From NCBI RefSeq assembly GCF_008329945.1, contig NZ_CP035807.1:3410001-3474000 (forward strand): a DNA stretch of 64,000 nt. Reading direction: 5' to 3'. The first letter of the stretch is position 1, and the number at the start of each line of letters is the position of its first letter. This DNA comes from Thiospirochaeta perfilievii. Lineage in GTDB: Bacteria > Spirochaetota > Spirochaetia > DSM-2461. Below the pieces are notes generated by a model. It made no database searches and had not been told where the DNA came from. It worked only from the letters and a program-made list of their open reading frames with translations. Positions 25,564-35,360 of the stretch are shown here, piece by piece. The translations under genes were made by a program, and so were the position numbers.

Positions 25564-25833
25564 ATGAGCGATGAGCAAAGAGTAGACTCTGGAGAAAGAA
25601 AGAGTTTTAAACCTAGAACTAATAAATTCTTCAGAAAAAAAGTATGTAAATTTTGTGTAGGTAAAGCTGCAATGGATTATAAGAATGCTGAGTCTTTAAA
25701 AAGATTTGTATCAGATAATGGTAAGATTTTACCAAGAAGAATTACTGGTACTTGTGCATCACACCAAAGAGCATTAACTAGAGAGATTAAAAGAGCTAGA
25801 ACTATAGCAGTTCTTCCTTTTGCTGGAAAATAA
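25564..25833 (+). CDS. rpsR: 30S ribosomal protein S18
   Basis: 89 residues; partner of S6 on the 30S platform. Conserved [25 protein letters not shown] start, [27 protein letters not shown] core and the basic C-terminus are present. The C-x2-C pair (KFCVGK preceded by VC) marks the cysteine-bearing form of S18. GGAG lies before the ATG. In operon with ssb upstream and rplI 16 bases downstream. Confidence 0.97.
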   Translation: MSDEQRVDSGERKSFKPRTNKFFRKKVCKFCVGKAAMDYKNAESLKRFVSDNGKILPRRITGTCASHQRALTREIKRARTIAVLPFAGK

Positions 25834-25849
25834 ATTTTAGGGGATCATA

Positions 25850-26371
25850 ATGAAAATTATTTTAACAACAGACGTTCTTAACCTAGGTGAAGAAGGTGAC
25901 ATTAAAGTAGTTGCTGATGGTTACGCTAGAAATTATTTAATTCCAAATAAATTCGCAGTACTATGCAACAAAGCTAATTTAACTGTTCTTGAGCAGAGAA
26001 AAAGAACAATTGAAAAGATTAAAGAAGAGAAAAGAAAAGCTGCTTTATCTCTTAAAGAGAAGATTGAGTCGGAAGAGTTAATCGTAAAAATGCCTACAGG
26101 TGAAAAAGGAAAACTTTTTGGTTCTGTTAATAACGCTACAGTTGTAGAAGAGTTAACTAAGAAAGGTATCTCTGTTGAGAGAAAGAAAGTAGAAGTTCCT
26201 GGTCATAACATTAAAGTTATTGGTACTTACTCTATAGAGATTAAGCTTTATGGAAATGAGTCCGCTAAATTAAAGTTAACTGTAGCTCCAATTGAAGAAG
26301 CAAAAGAAGTAACTACAGAAGCTCCTGCTGCACCTGCAGTAAGTGAAGTAGAAGCAGATTCTGCTGAATAA
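25850..26371 (+). CDS. rplI: 50S ribosomal protein L9 with acidic C-terminal extension
   Basis: 173 residues, against about 150 for typical L9. The N-domain MKIILTTDVLNLGEEGDIKVVADGYARNYLIP and the C-domain signature GKLFGSVNNATVVEELTKKG are intact. The last 25 or so residues form an Ala/Glu/Pro-rich acidic tail not needed for the fold. The stop codon overlaps the dnaB start (TAATG), so translation is coupled. Confidence 0.96.
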   Translation: MKIILTTDVLNLGEEGDIKVVADGYARNYLIPNKFAVLCNKANLTVLEQRKRTIEKIKEEKRKAALSLKEKIESEELIVKMPTGEKGKLFGSVNNATVVEELTKKGISVERKKVEVPGHNIKVIGTYSIEIKLYGNESAKLKLTVAPIEEAKEVTTEAPAAPAVSEVEADSAE

Positions 26372-27714
26372 TGAGCCTTAATAACCTTAAGGATAAGAGC
26401 GCGCCCCACAATTTAGAAGCTGAAAAGGCATCTGTTGGGGCGTTGCTCCTAAATTTTAGTACAGAGATCTTAGATAATGTATTAGAGTTTGTAAAACCTT
26501 CCGACTTTTATCAAAACGCAAACAGATTAGTATTTCAAGCAATAATTGATCTATCAAGTAATGGTAGTGCCGTAGATTTAGTAACACTAGTGGATTATTT
26601 AACATCCAAGGGTGAACTAGATAAGGCTGGAGGACCTGCATATATAGCAAGTTTAACCAGTTCTGTTCCAACGGCAGCTAATGTTAGTTATTACGCTAAA
26701 ATTGTTGCAGAGAACTCTGTTAGAAGAAACTTAATCAGTGTTGCTCATAATATAATTTCAAATGCCCATGATGAGACAGAAGACTCTAAGTTAATAGTAG
26801 AAGAGGCTGAAAAGGCTATCTTTGAAATTAATGATAAGCAACAAACAAATAAGTTTAAAGATGCAAAAGAGGTTGTACAGGCTACTGTCGAGGCTATTGA
26901 AAAACGGTATCAGACCAAGGATACATATACAGGTGTACCATCTGGATTTAACCGTTTAGATGATATGACAAGTGGTTTTCAAAAGCAGGAAATGGTAATT
27001 ATTGGAGCAAGGCCATCAGTTGGTAAAACTGCATTTGCTCTTACCTTAGCAGCAAATACTGCTATTAAACAGAAGATCTCTACTGGATTTTTTACCTTAG
27101 AGATGTCTGCAGAGTCTTTAATGCAAAGAATAATTGCAGCTGAAGCAAGGATAGAGTCCCAACGTATAAGATCAGGTTTTTTAAAAAACTCAGACTTTCA
27201 TCTTTTAACCGATGCAGCTGGTAGAATTTATGATTCACCACTCTATATTGATGATACACCAAATATAACACTTTTAGAATTAAGAGCCCAAGCAAGGCGA
27301 ATGAAGGCCAAACATGATATAAATATTATATTTATTGACTATATTGGTTTAATAACATCTGAGAACAAACAGATTCCTAGACATGAGCAGATGTCTGAGG
27401 TAAGTAGATCCTTAAAAGCATTGGCTAGAGAGCTAGACATTCCAGTGGTTGTACTTTCCCAGGTAGGTAGACAATCAGAGGGTAAAGCCCCTGGTTTAGC
27501 TGATTTAAGGGAGTCTGGAGCCATAGAGCAGGATGCGGATATGGTTATGTTTTTACACAGAGATAGGGGAATAGACAGTGATGATGGACCACCAGACTCA
27601 ATTGAGACAGAACTTATAATAGCTAAGCAGAGAAATGGTCCAGTTGGTGTTGTTAAAATGGCATTTATTCCACACTATACTAGATTTGAGCCTCTAGCCT
27701 ATGATAATAACTAA
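26371..27714 (+). CDS. dnaB: Replicative DNA helicase DnaB
   Basis: 447-residue hexameric fork helicase. N-terminal domain begins PHNLEAEKASVGALLLN; the RecA-like motor has GARPSVGKTAFALTLAANTA (Walker A), the TGFFTLEMSAESL motif, IFIDYIGLI (Walker B) and VVLSQVGRQSEGKAPGLADLRESGAIEQDADM near the C-terminus. No intein interrupts it. Last gene of the rpsF operon; it ends head-on against the barrel gene at 27715 with no terminator hairpin visible. Confidence 0.97.
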   Translation: MSLNNLKDKSAPHNLEAEKASVGALLLNFSTEILDNVLEFVKPSDFYQNANRLVFQAIIDLSSNGSAVDLVTLVDYLTSKGELDKAGGPAYIASLTSSVPTAANVSYYAKIVAENSVRRNLISVAHNIISNAHDETEDSKLIVEEAEKAIFEINDKQQTNKFKDAKEVVQATVEAIEKRYQTKDTYTGVPSGFNRLDDMTSGFQKQEMVIIGARPSVGKTAFALTLAANTAIKQKISTGFFTLEMSAESLMQRIIAAEARIESQRIRSGFLKNSDFHLLTDAAGRIYDSPLYIDDTPNITLLELRAQARRMKAKHDINIIFIDYIGLITSENKQIPRHEQMSEVSRSLKALARELDIPVVVLSQVGRQSEGKAPGLADLRESGAIEQDADMVMFLHRDRGIDSDDGPPDSIETELIIAKQRNGPVGVVKMAFIPHYTRFEPLAYDNN

Positions 27715-28953
27715 TTAATACTCAATTTTTAACCGTATATAGTAGTTATCGCCACCTATATTTTCCTCTAGTATTTTAGGTTTATATTTACCTGTATAGA
27801 TGTCAAGGCCACTATCTATGGATATGTTGTCTTTTAGTTTGTAACTCAATCTTGGAGCAATATAAACATCTGGAGAGAAAAAATAACCAATATTTAGACC
27901 AAGATAGAGTTTTTCTCTAAGAAAATTATCGTGTAGGTGTATAATAAAAAATAGAATATTATCAGTTGGTTGGAGCTGAATATCATTAACTGCTTTTATA
28001 TAATCAGTATCATCATTATAATTAAAAATATACTGGTATATTGTATTAATCTGTCCATATGTTCTACCAAAAAGAGTTTTAGTTAATTGTGTATTAACTG
28101 TTATATCCGAATTCTTAATTCCATGATTATTCCCATTAAAATTCTCTGTTAAATTAAATGCTATCTCCTGGACAATACTTATAGGCCCTAAAGAGCTACT
28201 TATTGCCCCTCCAATGGTTTGTACTCTATTATAGGTAGTATCAATTATTAGCTTTGTTTCATCAATAGCATAATTGGGGGAACCATCTAGATAGTTTCCA
28301 TAGGTAATTTGTAGATCATAGAGATAGGAGTAACTATTGTAGGTTAAAAACAGGGAGTGGGAATTGTTAGTCAGGTATCTCTGTTGGTTCTCTAACAGTT
28401 TATACTCCTTATTATCAAGAACAATATCTGTTGGTAGGTTTCCAAAGTAGTCGGGTCTAGGGAAGGGTATATAGAGAAATTCTAAAGAGCTATCATTATC
28501 TAAATAGTACTTTAGTTCAAGACTTAAATCAGGTCTTTTCCCCTGATATGGATCGTCTAAACTCAATAAGCCCCTATATGAGCTATTAAAGATATTTAGA
28601 GGACTAAAGACATCTACTTTTCCCTTATTTGTAAACTTTTGTCCTACTATAATATCTCCCCATAGACCAAAATAAGTGATATAAAACTCTCTAAGAATAT
28701 TATCAATGGAAGGGACACTATTACTGTTAAAAAAGTCATAGTAGTACTGGGCAGAAATTGTCGCCTGAGTGGTATAATCGAATAGGTCAAGGCGCAGTTC
28801 AGGACGTATATAGTTTCTCTGTCTTAGTGTTTCGTAGGGGCTACAAGGTTCAATTTGACCATAATAGTCAGAAAAAGATAACATTCTGAGCTCCAATGAG
28901 CCTATGTTATTTAAAAGTAGTAATAAAAGTATCAATAAATAGTATTTTTTCAT
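27715..28953 (-). CDS. Putative outer-membrane beta-barrel protein of an MMPL/LolA-like locus
   Basis: 412 residues with a signal peptide (MKKYYLLILLLLLLNNIGS) and a body of amphipathic strands rich in Tyr, Asn and Asp, finishing in a strand ending EY (NYYIRLKIEY), as expected for a porin-like barrel. Position as the last gene after the MMPL transporter and LolA-like protein suggests it receives or exports the lipid or lipoprotein cargo in the outer membrane. No named family is recognised from sequence alone. Confidence 0.68.
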   Translation of the reverse strand: MKKYYLLILLLLLLNNIGSLELRMLSFSDYYGQIEPCSPYETLRQRNYIRPELRLDLFDYTTQATISAQYYYDFFNSNSVPSIDNILREFYITYFGLWGDIIVGQKFTNKGKVDVFSPLNIFNSSYRGLLSLDDPYQGKRPDLSLELKYYLDNDSSLEFLYIPFPRPDYFGNLPTDIVLDNKEYKLLENQQRYLTNNSHSLFLTYNSYSYLYDLQITYGNYLDGSPNYAIDETKLIIDTTYNRVQTIGGAISSSLGPISIVQEIAFNLTENFNGNNHGIKNSDITVNTQLTKTLFGRTYGQINTIYQYIFNYNDDTDYIKAVNDIQLQPTDNILFFIIHLHDNFLREKLYLGLNIGYFFSPDVYIAPRLSYKLKDNISIDSGLDIYTGKYKPKILEENIGGDNYYIRLKIEY

Positions 28954-28960
28954 TTAAAAC

Positions 28961-29728
28961 CTACCTTGTTAAAAATCTTGTGGTAAAATATCTATCCGGA
29001 AGCTCTTTTATCTCAATATCTGTAACAGATATAATTGATTTATGTTTATTTTGCTGGTTCTCCATAACTATCTCTGTAGGATAGATATATTCACCAAGTA
29101 CTTTTATTTTTTTTACTCTATATGTTTTTAATAACTCCCCAGAAAGTTCGTAAAAATCTCTTCCTATTAAAAAAGATGTCTGCTTATTGTAGTAGTTTAT
29201 AATGTATGAGTACCCAAGTTCATTTTTCTCTTCTAAGGTTGTTCCATACTCCTTTACAACATAGCAGTTTTGATTCTCAATAATCTCTTCTCCAATTAAT
29301 TCTTGGGTATAGTTAGAGTAACTTCTACTTATAAAATCAGAGTAAGAAAAATCACTTCCCATAAAATACCCACCTCCAGAGTTTTCCAGGGATATTCTTT
29401 TTATTTTTTTTACAACAGGTAGATATATCCACATTTTGTTTTCACCTTCACTATAAAAAGAGTGGATTAAAAAACCTGTATCCCGGACACTTGGAGGGTA
29501 GCTAAAAAGAAATAGTCTATTCATCTGGTTATTATCGCTCATCTTTTGGTAAGCATCCGCTTTAATCTCCCTCTTATCTCCGTTTTTAGATATTAAAGTT
29601 ATTGAAAACTTCCCATATAGATTTGGAATTCGAATCCTATTGGCAAATTCATTTAAAATATTATCAAGGTTATCACCAAAAAGCGTCATTGATATAAGTA
29701 AGAGTAGTGTTATCCATAATTTTTTCAT
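28961..29728 (-). CDS. Outer-membrane lipoprotein-sorting (LolA-like) protein
   Basis: 255 residues with signal peptide (MKKLWITLLLLISMTLFG). The pattern of repeated strands with LFLFSYPPSVRDTGFLI, MWIYLPVVKKIKRIS and GSDFSYSDF matches the outer membrane lipoprotein-sorting family (LolA/LolB-like fold, DUF4292/PF17131 type) commonly encoded with RND/MMPL transporters. Likely a periplasmic carrier of hydrophobic cargo. Two bases separate it from the transporter gene upstream and 7 from the barrel gene downstream, so the three act as one unit. Confidence 0.85.
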   Translation of the reverse strand: MKKLWITLLLLISMTLFGDNLDNILNEFANRIRIPNLYGKFSITLISKNGDKREIKADAYQKMSDNNQMNRLFLFSYPPSVRDTGFLIHSFYSEGENKMWIYLPVVKKIKRISLENSGGGYFMGSDFSYSDFISRSYSNYTQELIGEEIIENQNCYVVKEYGTTLEEKNELGYSYIINYYNKQTSFLIGRDFYELSGELLKTYRVKKIKVLGEYIYPTEIVMENQQNKHKSIISVTDIEIKELPDRYFTTRFLTR

Positions 29729-29730
29729 AA

Positions 29731-31902
29731 TTATACCTCTAACTGAATTTTAGTAGGTAATATTAATATAGGCAATAAATAAAAACTTAGTATATAGGAA
29801 AAAATTAAAGAAGTAAAAAGTAGAATCCCAAGGTTCCTAGCTCCACTAAAGGAGGATAAAAATAGAACAGAGAATGAAGATAGGGATGTTAAAAAGCTTA
29901 AAAAAAGTGGAATACCACTATAGTTATTTATATAGCTAAACCCCTCTCCTATATCTTTAATTGGAGGTAGTTTATCAATTGCAGAGAGGGTGTGAATACT
30001 ATAGTCAATTACAAGTCCTGTTATAATTGCTACAAATATAATAGAGAATGAATCTATTGTTACTCCTAAGGTGGTAATAATACCAAAGGATAATATCATA
30101 CTTAGAAACCCTGGAAGTAGGGATAGTAGGGCTAGTGATAATTTTTTATAAAAAAGTAAAACGGTTATGAAAATTAGGAAGCTACCTAATAAGAAAGAAA
30201 ATATCCAGTTTTTTGTTAAACCGTTTTTCTCCCTATTTAGGTCTTTTATAGTTCCATTTACACTTATTGACCACCCTTTAGGCAGACTCTCTCTTATTCC
30301 ATCAATAGTGTTATAGAAATTATTGAGACTCTCAACATTGGAATACCGTATAAATCCTTTAATGGAAAAAAATCTGTATGAAGGATCAACAAGGGATTCA
30401 AACTCTAACGGGTCAACACCTGTAGTATAATAGAGTAGGTACTGTTCTATTAAGAAAGGGTAGTTATCATCAAACTCTGTTCCGTTAAGTAGAGACTCTT
30501 CATTACCCCAAAAGTAGAAATTTATACGTTTTAAAATAGTTAATAGTGAGTAACTATACCCGACTTCATCACTGTTATTTAGGGTTTTGTGTAGTTTCTC
30601 TAATATTTTTAAGCTATCTTTTTCCAAGAACTTGTTTGCCTCTCCACTATCTATTTCTAGGAAAAATGGAAGAGAGCCATAAAAATTGCTGTTAATTATA
30701 CCCTCAGCTTTACGAATTGTGCTACTCTTTGGAAGTTGTTCTATTGGGTAAGGCTCTGTTCGTAGGCTTGGCAGTTTAATTAATCCCCAAAAAATACCTA
30801 TTATTAATAGAATTAGTAGAATTTTTTTGTTTTTATATAGTAGTTTAAAAAGTCTAACTTGATAAGTGGAGTATCTTATTAATATTGGTTTCTTAGGCAG
30901 TTTTAAGTATAAATATGGTAACCAGAATAGAACCCCAATAAAGGTAAAAAGCACAGATAATGCAACTATACCACCAAGGATTATATGGCCTGATGCATTT
31001 ATATATATAAGGGATAAAAACCCTGTAATAGTAGATAATGCGGTTAAACCTAGGGGATAGAGTAAATTTTTACGTATTTTAAAAGATGTAAGTTCACCCT
31101 TTTCATAAAAAAGGTGGTAGATGTAGTGTATAACATAGTCACTTAATAGACCAAGGGAGAATACTGGAACAAGAAGAATTAGTGGAGTTATACTTATTCC
31201 TGAGAATCTTATAAGAGTATAGGATAGAGTAATAGAGAGCAGAATTATAACCCAAGATAGTAATATTGCCTTTCTTGATCTAAAACTTAAAAATATAATC
31301 ATAATTAAAATAAATAGTATCGGTGTAAAAATTAATATATCATTTGATAATAATTTTTCTGTTATAGATATTATGGGGGACTTACCGGTAAAATTAAACT
31401 TTATATCACTAGATCTATTTATATCTTCAAGATCTTTTAATATTTCTGATGGTATTACAGAGTATCCAAAATTTATATAGAAGAGTAGTGAGGTTTTATT
31501 ACTGTCTACATAGAGTTTTAACTCTGGATACTGATTAATAGAATTAATTTTACCCTCTAACTGACTCTCATTAATATCTTGTTTAATAAACTGACTAATC
31601 TCTATATCATCATTAGATGAGGAGATTGTTGTAGCATTTAGAAGAGAGTCTACACTATTTACACCTGGTATATTTTTTAACTGATCGTTTAAATCTTGTA
31701 ACTGTTTAATAGTTGAGATTTTTTTAAGATTTAAGTTATTCTCTATTAAATTTACTGTAGTTATTACTATATTTTTTTGGGGTATAAGGAGTTGATTATC
31801 TCCATCTATATATACGGATAAACCCTGTGATTTTATTGGTGTTATGGTATAGAATAGTACTATTAAACTTACCATAATTATTGGATAAATTACTTTTTTC
31901 AT
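29731..31902 (-). CDS. MMPL/RND-family membrane transporter
   Basis: 723 residues from the ATG at 31902, where the first transmembrane helix begins (MKKVIYPIIMVSLIVLFYTI); a frame to 32010 would overlap the divergent comFB-like gene. Two repeats each have one helix, a periplasmic domain (about 30-200 and 395-570), then five clustered helices; IITGLVIDYSIHTLSAI in the second and SLGLLSDYVIHYIYHLF in the first carry the intramembrane Asp of the RND proton relay. Two-helix-bundle symmetry without a long MexB-type docking domain marks MMPL/HpnN-type lipid transporters. Downstream LolA-like and barrel genes suggest envelope lipid or lipoprotein traffic. Confidence 0.88.
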   Translation of the reverse strand: MKKVIYPIIMVSLIVLFYTITPIKSQGLSVYIDGDNQLLIPQKNIVITTVNLIENNLNLKKISTIKQLQDLNDQLKNIPGVNSVDSLLNATTISSSNDDIEISQFIKQDINESQLEGKINSINQYPELKLYVDSNKTSLLFYINFGYSVIPSEILKDLEDINRSSDIKFNFTGKSPIISITEKLLSNDILIFTPILFILIMIIFLSFRSRKAILLSWVIILLSITLSYTLIRFSGISITPLILLVPVFSLGLLSDYVIHYIYHLFYEKGELTSFKIRKNLLYPLGLTALSTITGFLSLIYINASGHIILGGIVALSVLFTFIGVLFWLPYLYLKLPKKPILIRYSTYQVRLFKLLYKNKKILLILLIIGIFWGLIKLPSLRTEPYPIEQLPKSSTIRKAEGIINSNFYGSLPFFLEIDSGEANKFLEKDSLKILEKLHKTLNNSDEVGYSYSLLTILKRINFYFWGNEESLLNGTEFDDNYPFLIEQYLLYYTTGVDPLEFESLVDPSYRFFSIKGFIRYSNVESLNNFYNTIDGIRESLPKGWSISVNGTIKDLNREKNGLTKNWIFSFLLGSFLIFITVLLFYKKLSLALLSLLPGFLSMILSFGIITTLGVTIDSFSIIFVAIITGLVIDYSIHTLSAIDKLPPIKDIGEGFSYINNYSGIPLFLSFLTSLSSFSVLFLSSFSGARNLGILLFTSLIFSYILSFYLLPILILPTKIQLEV

Positions 31903-32003
31903 ATAATAATGATATCTTGTATTTATAAAAACATAAAGAATTTTTGTTAAAGTATTTGTTGCCTTAATAAAAATAGTATTACAATTAAAATTAGGAGTAT
32001 GTA

Positions 32004-32300
32004 ATGTCAATTAAAGATGATTATGATTTTAGCATTATAGAAAATACAATAAAAGAGAAAGTTATTGAGATGTTGGAAGAGGAGTTTAATAACTTAGAAG
32101 AAAATATTTGTCAGTGTGAAGAGTGTGTTATTGATATGGTTTGTTATGCTCTTAATAGAATAAAACCAAACTATACTGCTTCACTTTATGGAGCTCTTTA
32201 TTCAAGGGCAGATGCAGATAATAGATCTGAAGATATTAGAGAGAAAGTCTTAGATGCAATTGAATTTGTATCATCTAATAGATCTCACGACTTAAAATAA
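32004..32300 (+). CDS. Late competence development protein ComFB family
   Basis: 98-residue soluble protein. The cysteine-bearing core CQCEECVIDMVCYALNRIKPNY (residues about 32-53) matches the ComFB family pattern of C-x-C-x2-C followed by ALNRLxPxY. ComFB-like proteins have been reported as cyclic-di-nucleotide sensors in some bacteria; whether this one binds any is unknown. GGAG precedes the ATG. Flanked by the divergent MMPL operon and a bidirectional terminator. Confidence 0.82.
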   Translation: MSIKDDYDFSIIENTIKEKVIEMLEEEFNNLEENICQCEECVIDMVCYALNRIKPNYTASLYGALYSRADADNRSEDIREKVLDAIEFVSSNRSHDLK

Positions 32301-32328
32301 AAAAAGGCTGCCAGGCAGCCTTTTTTTT
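32298..32328. terminator. Bidirectional terminator between comFB-like gene and pfp
   Basis: A GGCTG/CAGCC stem with loop CCAGG is flanked by an A8 run on the left and a T8 run on the right, so it can act on both convergent transcripts. Its right flank includes part of the pfp stop codon. Confidence 0.85.
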
Positions 32329-33985
32329 ATTTTTTTTCTAATGCTAAAGTTCTAGTTGTTAAATCACAAACTTCAGATGGTCCATAATACTGAATAGCAC
32401 CTGGGAATAGGTAACTAGTATTAACAGCCCACTCATCTCTATTAGCCTTAAACTCTTTAAAAGGAGCACCGTCTAGTTCAACTAAAGCCTTTTTAATAAC
32501 TGGCTTTAAGTGTCCGTGTCTCTGCTCCATATTCATCATCATTGTTAATGGAACACCACCTGCAACCCACTCTGTTGCTGGCTTATCTAGGTTTTTAACA
32601 TTTGAAATATAACCAGTTAAACCTTGGTTCATTAATAAAAATGCAGTATAACCTAATGAGTAACAGTAGTCAGCATCGAAGTTAGATGGGAATGCACATC
32701 TACCTTCATAACCGAAGAAGTGGTTTAAACCATTAAAAGAACCAGAGAACTTACCAGCTGCTTTTAAGTCGTTTAACTTTTTATCAACCATTTCTATTAA
32801 TAATTTCTCAGTCTCAATTCTTGATACTTGAACATTCCCATGGGGATCTCTATCCATTAATAATTGAGCTTGGATTCCCTTAGGAAGTGATGCAAATACA
32901 TCAGAAGCAGCTTTTGTTGTTTTAGATATAATCCACTTAACCTGTTCGTCAAATCCAACAGCTTTTGCAAAGGATTCAGCTTCGATTGCTAATAGATTAT
33001 TTAACTCTGAAATTAAAACATTCATTTCTGGTATAAACTCAATTAATCCCTCTGGAATTAATGCAACACCAAAGTTATCACCATTTTGTGATCTCTTAAC
33101 AACAACATCAACAATATCATCAACCACAGAGTCTAAAGTTTGAGCCTTAGCTTCTATTTCCTCTGAAATTATACAGATATTTGGTTGAGTTTGTAATGCA
33201 CACTCTAAGCCGATATGGGATGCACTTCGACCCATTAACTTAATAAAGTGCCAATATTTTTTTGCTGAGTTCGCATCTCTTTGGATATTTCCAATAAGTT
33301 CTGAGTATGTTTTACACGCTGTATCAAAACCAAAAGATGTTTCTATGTGCTCGTTTTTAAGATCTCCATCAATAGTTTTAGGGCAACCAACTACAGTAAT
33401 CCCAGCATTATTTGCTGCAAAATATTCAGCTAAAACTGCACCGTTTGTATTTGAGTCATCACCACCAATAATAATAACAGATGTAATATTGTTTTTTTCA
33501 CAAGTAGCTTTTGCCATTTCAAACTGCTCTGTAGACTCTAGTTTATCTCTACCAGAACCGATCATGTCAAAACCACCAGTGTTTCTATACTCATCCATAA
33601 ACTCAGGTGTAATTTCAACAAGATTACCATTCATAATTCCTGCAGGTCCACCCTTGAATCCAAATACTTTAGAATCTTTGTTTCCGTTTTTTACACCGTC
33701 ATAGATACCAGCGATAACATTGTGTCCTCCTGGAGCTTGACCACCAGATAAAATAACACCTACGTTTATAACTTTTCCTGCATTTTCATTTGTACCTTCT
33801 ACAAACTTTGCAACTGGTAAACCATAAGTCTTTTTGAATAAGTCTTTTACTTCTGCTTGATTTGCTATAGATTCCGTTGGAGAACCTAGCTCTACTGTAA
33901 TGTTTTTAACATCACCTTTTAATACAGTTGGTAACTTAGGTTGGTATTCGTATCTAAGTTTCTGTAATGGGGAAAGATTTGCCAT
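32327..33985 (-). CDS. pfp: Pyrophosphate-dependent 6-phosphofructokinase, long form
   Basis: 552-residue PPi-PFK converting fructose 6-phosphate and PPi to fructose 1,6-bisphosphate and phosphate, reversible in glycolysis/gluconeogenesis. Motifs: [14 protein letters not shown] at 76-89, [12 protein letters not shown] at 109-120, the PPi-specific GGDDS at 174-178 (GGDGS in ATP enzymes) and PKTIDGD at 202-208 with lysine diagnostic of PPi use. The long form with an N-terminal extension resembles the plant beta subunit and Borrelia/Treponema enzymes. Transcribed alone from a good promoter at 34041-34069. Confidence 0.94.
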   Translation of the reverse strand: MANLSPLQKLRYEYQPKLPTVLKGDVKNITVELGSPTESIANQAEVKDLFKKTYGLPVAKFVEGTNENAGKVINVGVILSGGQAPGGHNVIAGIYDGVKNGNKDSKVFGFKGGPAGIMNGNLVEITPEFMDEYRNTGGFDMIGSGRDKLESTEQFEMAKATCEKNNITSVIIIGGDDSNTNGAVLAEYFAANNAGITVVGCPKTIDGDLKNEHIETSFGFDTACKTYSELIGNIQRDANSAKKYWHFIKLMGRSASHIGLECALQTQPNICIISEEIEAKAQTLDSVVDDIVDVVVKRSQNGDNFGVALIPEGLIEFIPEMNVLISELNNLLAIEAESFAKAVGFDEQVKWIISKTTKAASDVFASLPKGIQAQLLMDRDPHGNVQVSRIETEKLLIEMVDKKLNDLKAAGKFSGSFNGLNHFFGYEGRCAFPSNFDADYCYSLGYTAFLLMNQGLTGYISNVKNLDKPATEWVAGGVPLTMMMNMEQRHGHLKPVIKKALVELDGAPFKEFKANRDEWAVNTSYLFPGAIQYYGPSEVCDLTTRTLALEKK

Positions 33986-34040
33986 TTTATCTCCTATTTA
34001 TATTGCATATAAGCAATTATTTATAGATTAATTATAATAA

Positions 34041-34069
34041 ATATTATACTTCTTAAGGGCTAAGGTCAA
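34041..34069 (-). promoter_or_regulatory. Putative sigma-70 promoter of pfp
   Basis: Minus-strand TTGACC (34064-34069), a 17-base spacer, then TAATAT (34041-34046), with TATAAT in the alternative 15-base phase. It lies about 55 bases upstream of the pfp ATG. Confidence 0.6.
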
Positions 34070-34130
34070 TCGATCTAACCTAATTTCCATACAGCTTGTT
34101 TCATGTTGTAAAGCAAGGTAAAATGAGTTT

Positions 34131-35360
34131 ATGAAGAGGTTTGCATACAATCAATTATTAGAATGGAAAAAGATGGATAATAGCCAATTATTGTTAATTG
34201 GTGGGGTTCCAAGAGTTGGTAAAACAGGTTTAATCCTACAATTTGCTAAAACAGAATTTAAGAAATATCTCTATTATGAAACTAAATCCTCTTTAATAAA
34301 ATTACAAAAGGATGTTGAAGAGTTAGAGAGTGGGTCACTAATTATTCTTGATAATCTTAATGGAGATAAGGATACACTATTTGAAGTAAAACAGCTCTCT
34401 TTAAAATTTGATAATATATATTTTATACTTATAGACTCCTTTGCCAAGGTTGCAAGGGGTGAGTCTAGAAGGATACAACTAAATTATTTAATAATTTATC
34501 CCTTAACATTTGAAGAGTTTTTAATAAATGTAAACTATGATCTCTTTTGTAAGTTAGCTTCCATTAATAATATTTTAGATTTAGATAAAGAGTTTAATGA
34601 TAATATTCTTAAATACTTCCATGACTACTTATTTGTTGGTGGAATGCCATCGGTGGTTGAACTATATATAAATAGTGGGTTAGTTTATGAGGAGATAAGA
34701 GAGAATCAGGCTCTGGTTTTTAATGAGATTTTAAGTCGAATAGATAAATTCTACAAAACTACAGAGTCTAAGAATTTAATTAAAATATTAAGATTAATAT
34801 TCCCTACATTAGTTAGAGAGAACAGAAAATTTAAACTATCTGATATCTCAATTTCAAAGAGATTTACAACTTTTAAAAGCTACTTTGATATCTTAGAAAA
34901 ATTAAATTTAGTCTATATTACAAGACAGTTAAAAAATAATATAAATGATATTGATCAGAAGTCGATGAATATTTTTTTATTTGATATAGGACTATTAGGT
35001 TTTCTTGGAGATGTACCCCACTCGTTATATAACAGTTATCTTCTATTAAATCAGATAACAGTAGGTTTACTACAAAATTTTGTAGCTAATGAACTCTACT
35101 CAACAACAAATAAAAAAGTCTTTTTTTGGAATCATAATATGGCTAAAATTGAGTTTGTTTTAGTTAATGATGATTATATATTACCAATTGAGGTTAAGAA
35201 TGATTTAAGTGGAAAACTTAAGAGTTTAAATACATTCTCTTCAAAGTTTGATATTAGTAAAAAAATTAGGCTAAATTTAAGTTCACCAGAAAAGAGGGCA
35301 GATGTTAATATCTACCCTATATATCTGATTAAGAATTTATATAGAAAGTTTATTAGTTAA
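34131..35360 (+). CDS. AAA ATPase with DUF4143 C-terminal domain
   Basis: 409 residues of the AAA_14/DUF4143 family. P-loop GGVPRVGKTGLILQFAK at about 24-40; the Walker B position reads SLIILDNLNG, with Asn where the catalytic Glu (LDEIQ) is expected; a sensor-like ILIDSFAKVARGESRRI follows; DUF4143 starts near 180 with IRENQALVFNEILSRIDKF and includes NIFLFDIGLLGFL and IEFVLVNDDYILPIEVKND, a nuclease-like DxxPxExK arrangement. Such genes are scattered in many genomes with no agreed function. The loss of the Walker B Glu suggests slow hydrolysis. Overlaps the convergent beta-propeller gene by 8 bases. Confidence 0.82.
   Translation: MKRFAYNQLLEWKKMDNSQLLLIGGVPRVGKTGLILQFAKTEFKKYLYYETKSSLIKLQKDVEELESGSLIILDNLNGDKDTLFEVKQLSLKFDNIYFILIDSFAKVARGESRRIQLNYLIIYPLTFEEFLINVNYDLFCKLASINNILDLDKEFNDNILKYFHDYLFVGGMPSVVELYINSGLVYEEIRENQALVFNEILSRIDKFYKTTESKNLIKILRLIFPTLVRENRKFKLSDISISKRFTTFKSYFDILEKLNLVYITRQLKNNINDIDQKSMNIFLFDIGLLGFLGDVPHSLYNSYLLLNQITVGLLQNFVANELYSTTNKKVFFWNHNMAKIEFVLVNDDYILPIEVKNDLSGKLKSLNTFSSKFDISKKIRLNLSSPEKRADVNIYPIYLIKNLYRKFIS

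Noticed and set aside
31903-32010. 36-residue N-terminal extension of the MMPL transporter
   Set aside because: It crosses the promoter and start of the divergent comFB-like gene, and the first membrane helix starts at the ATG at 31902.
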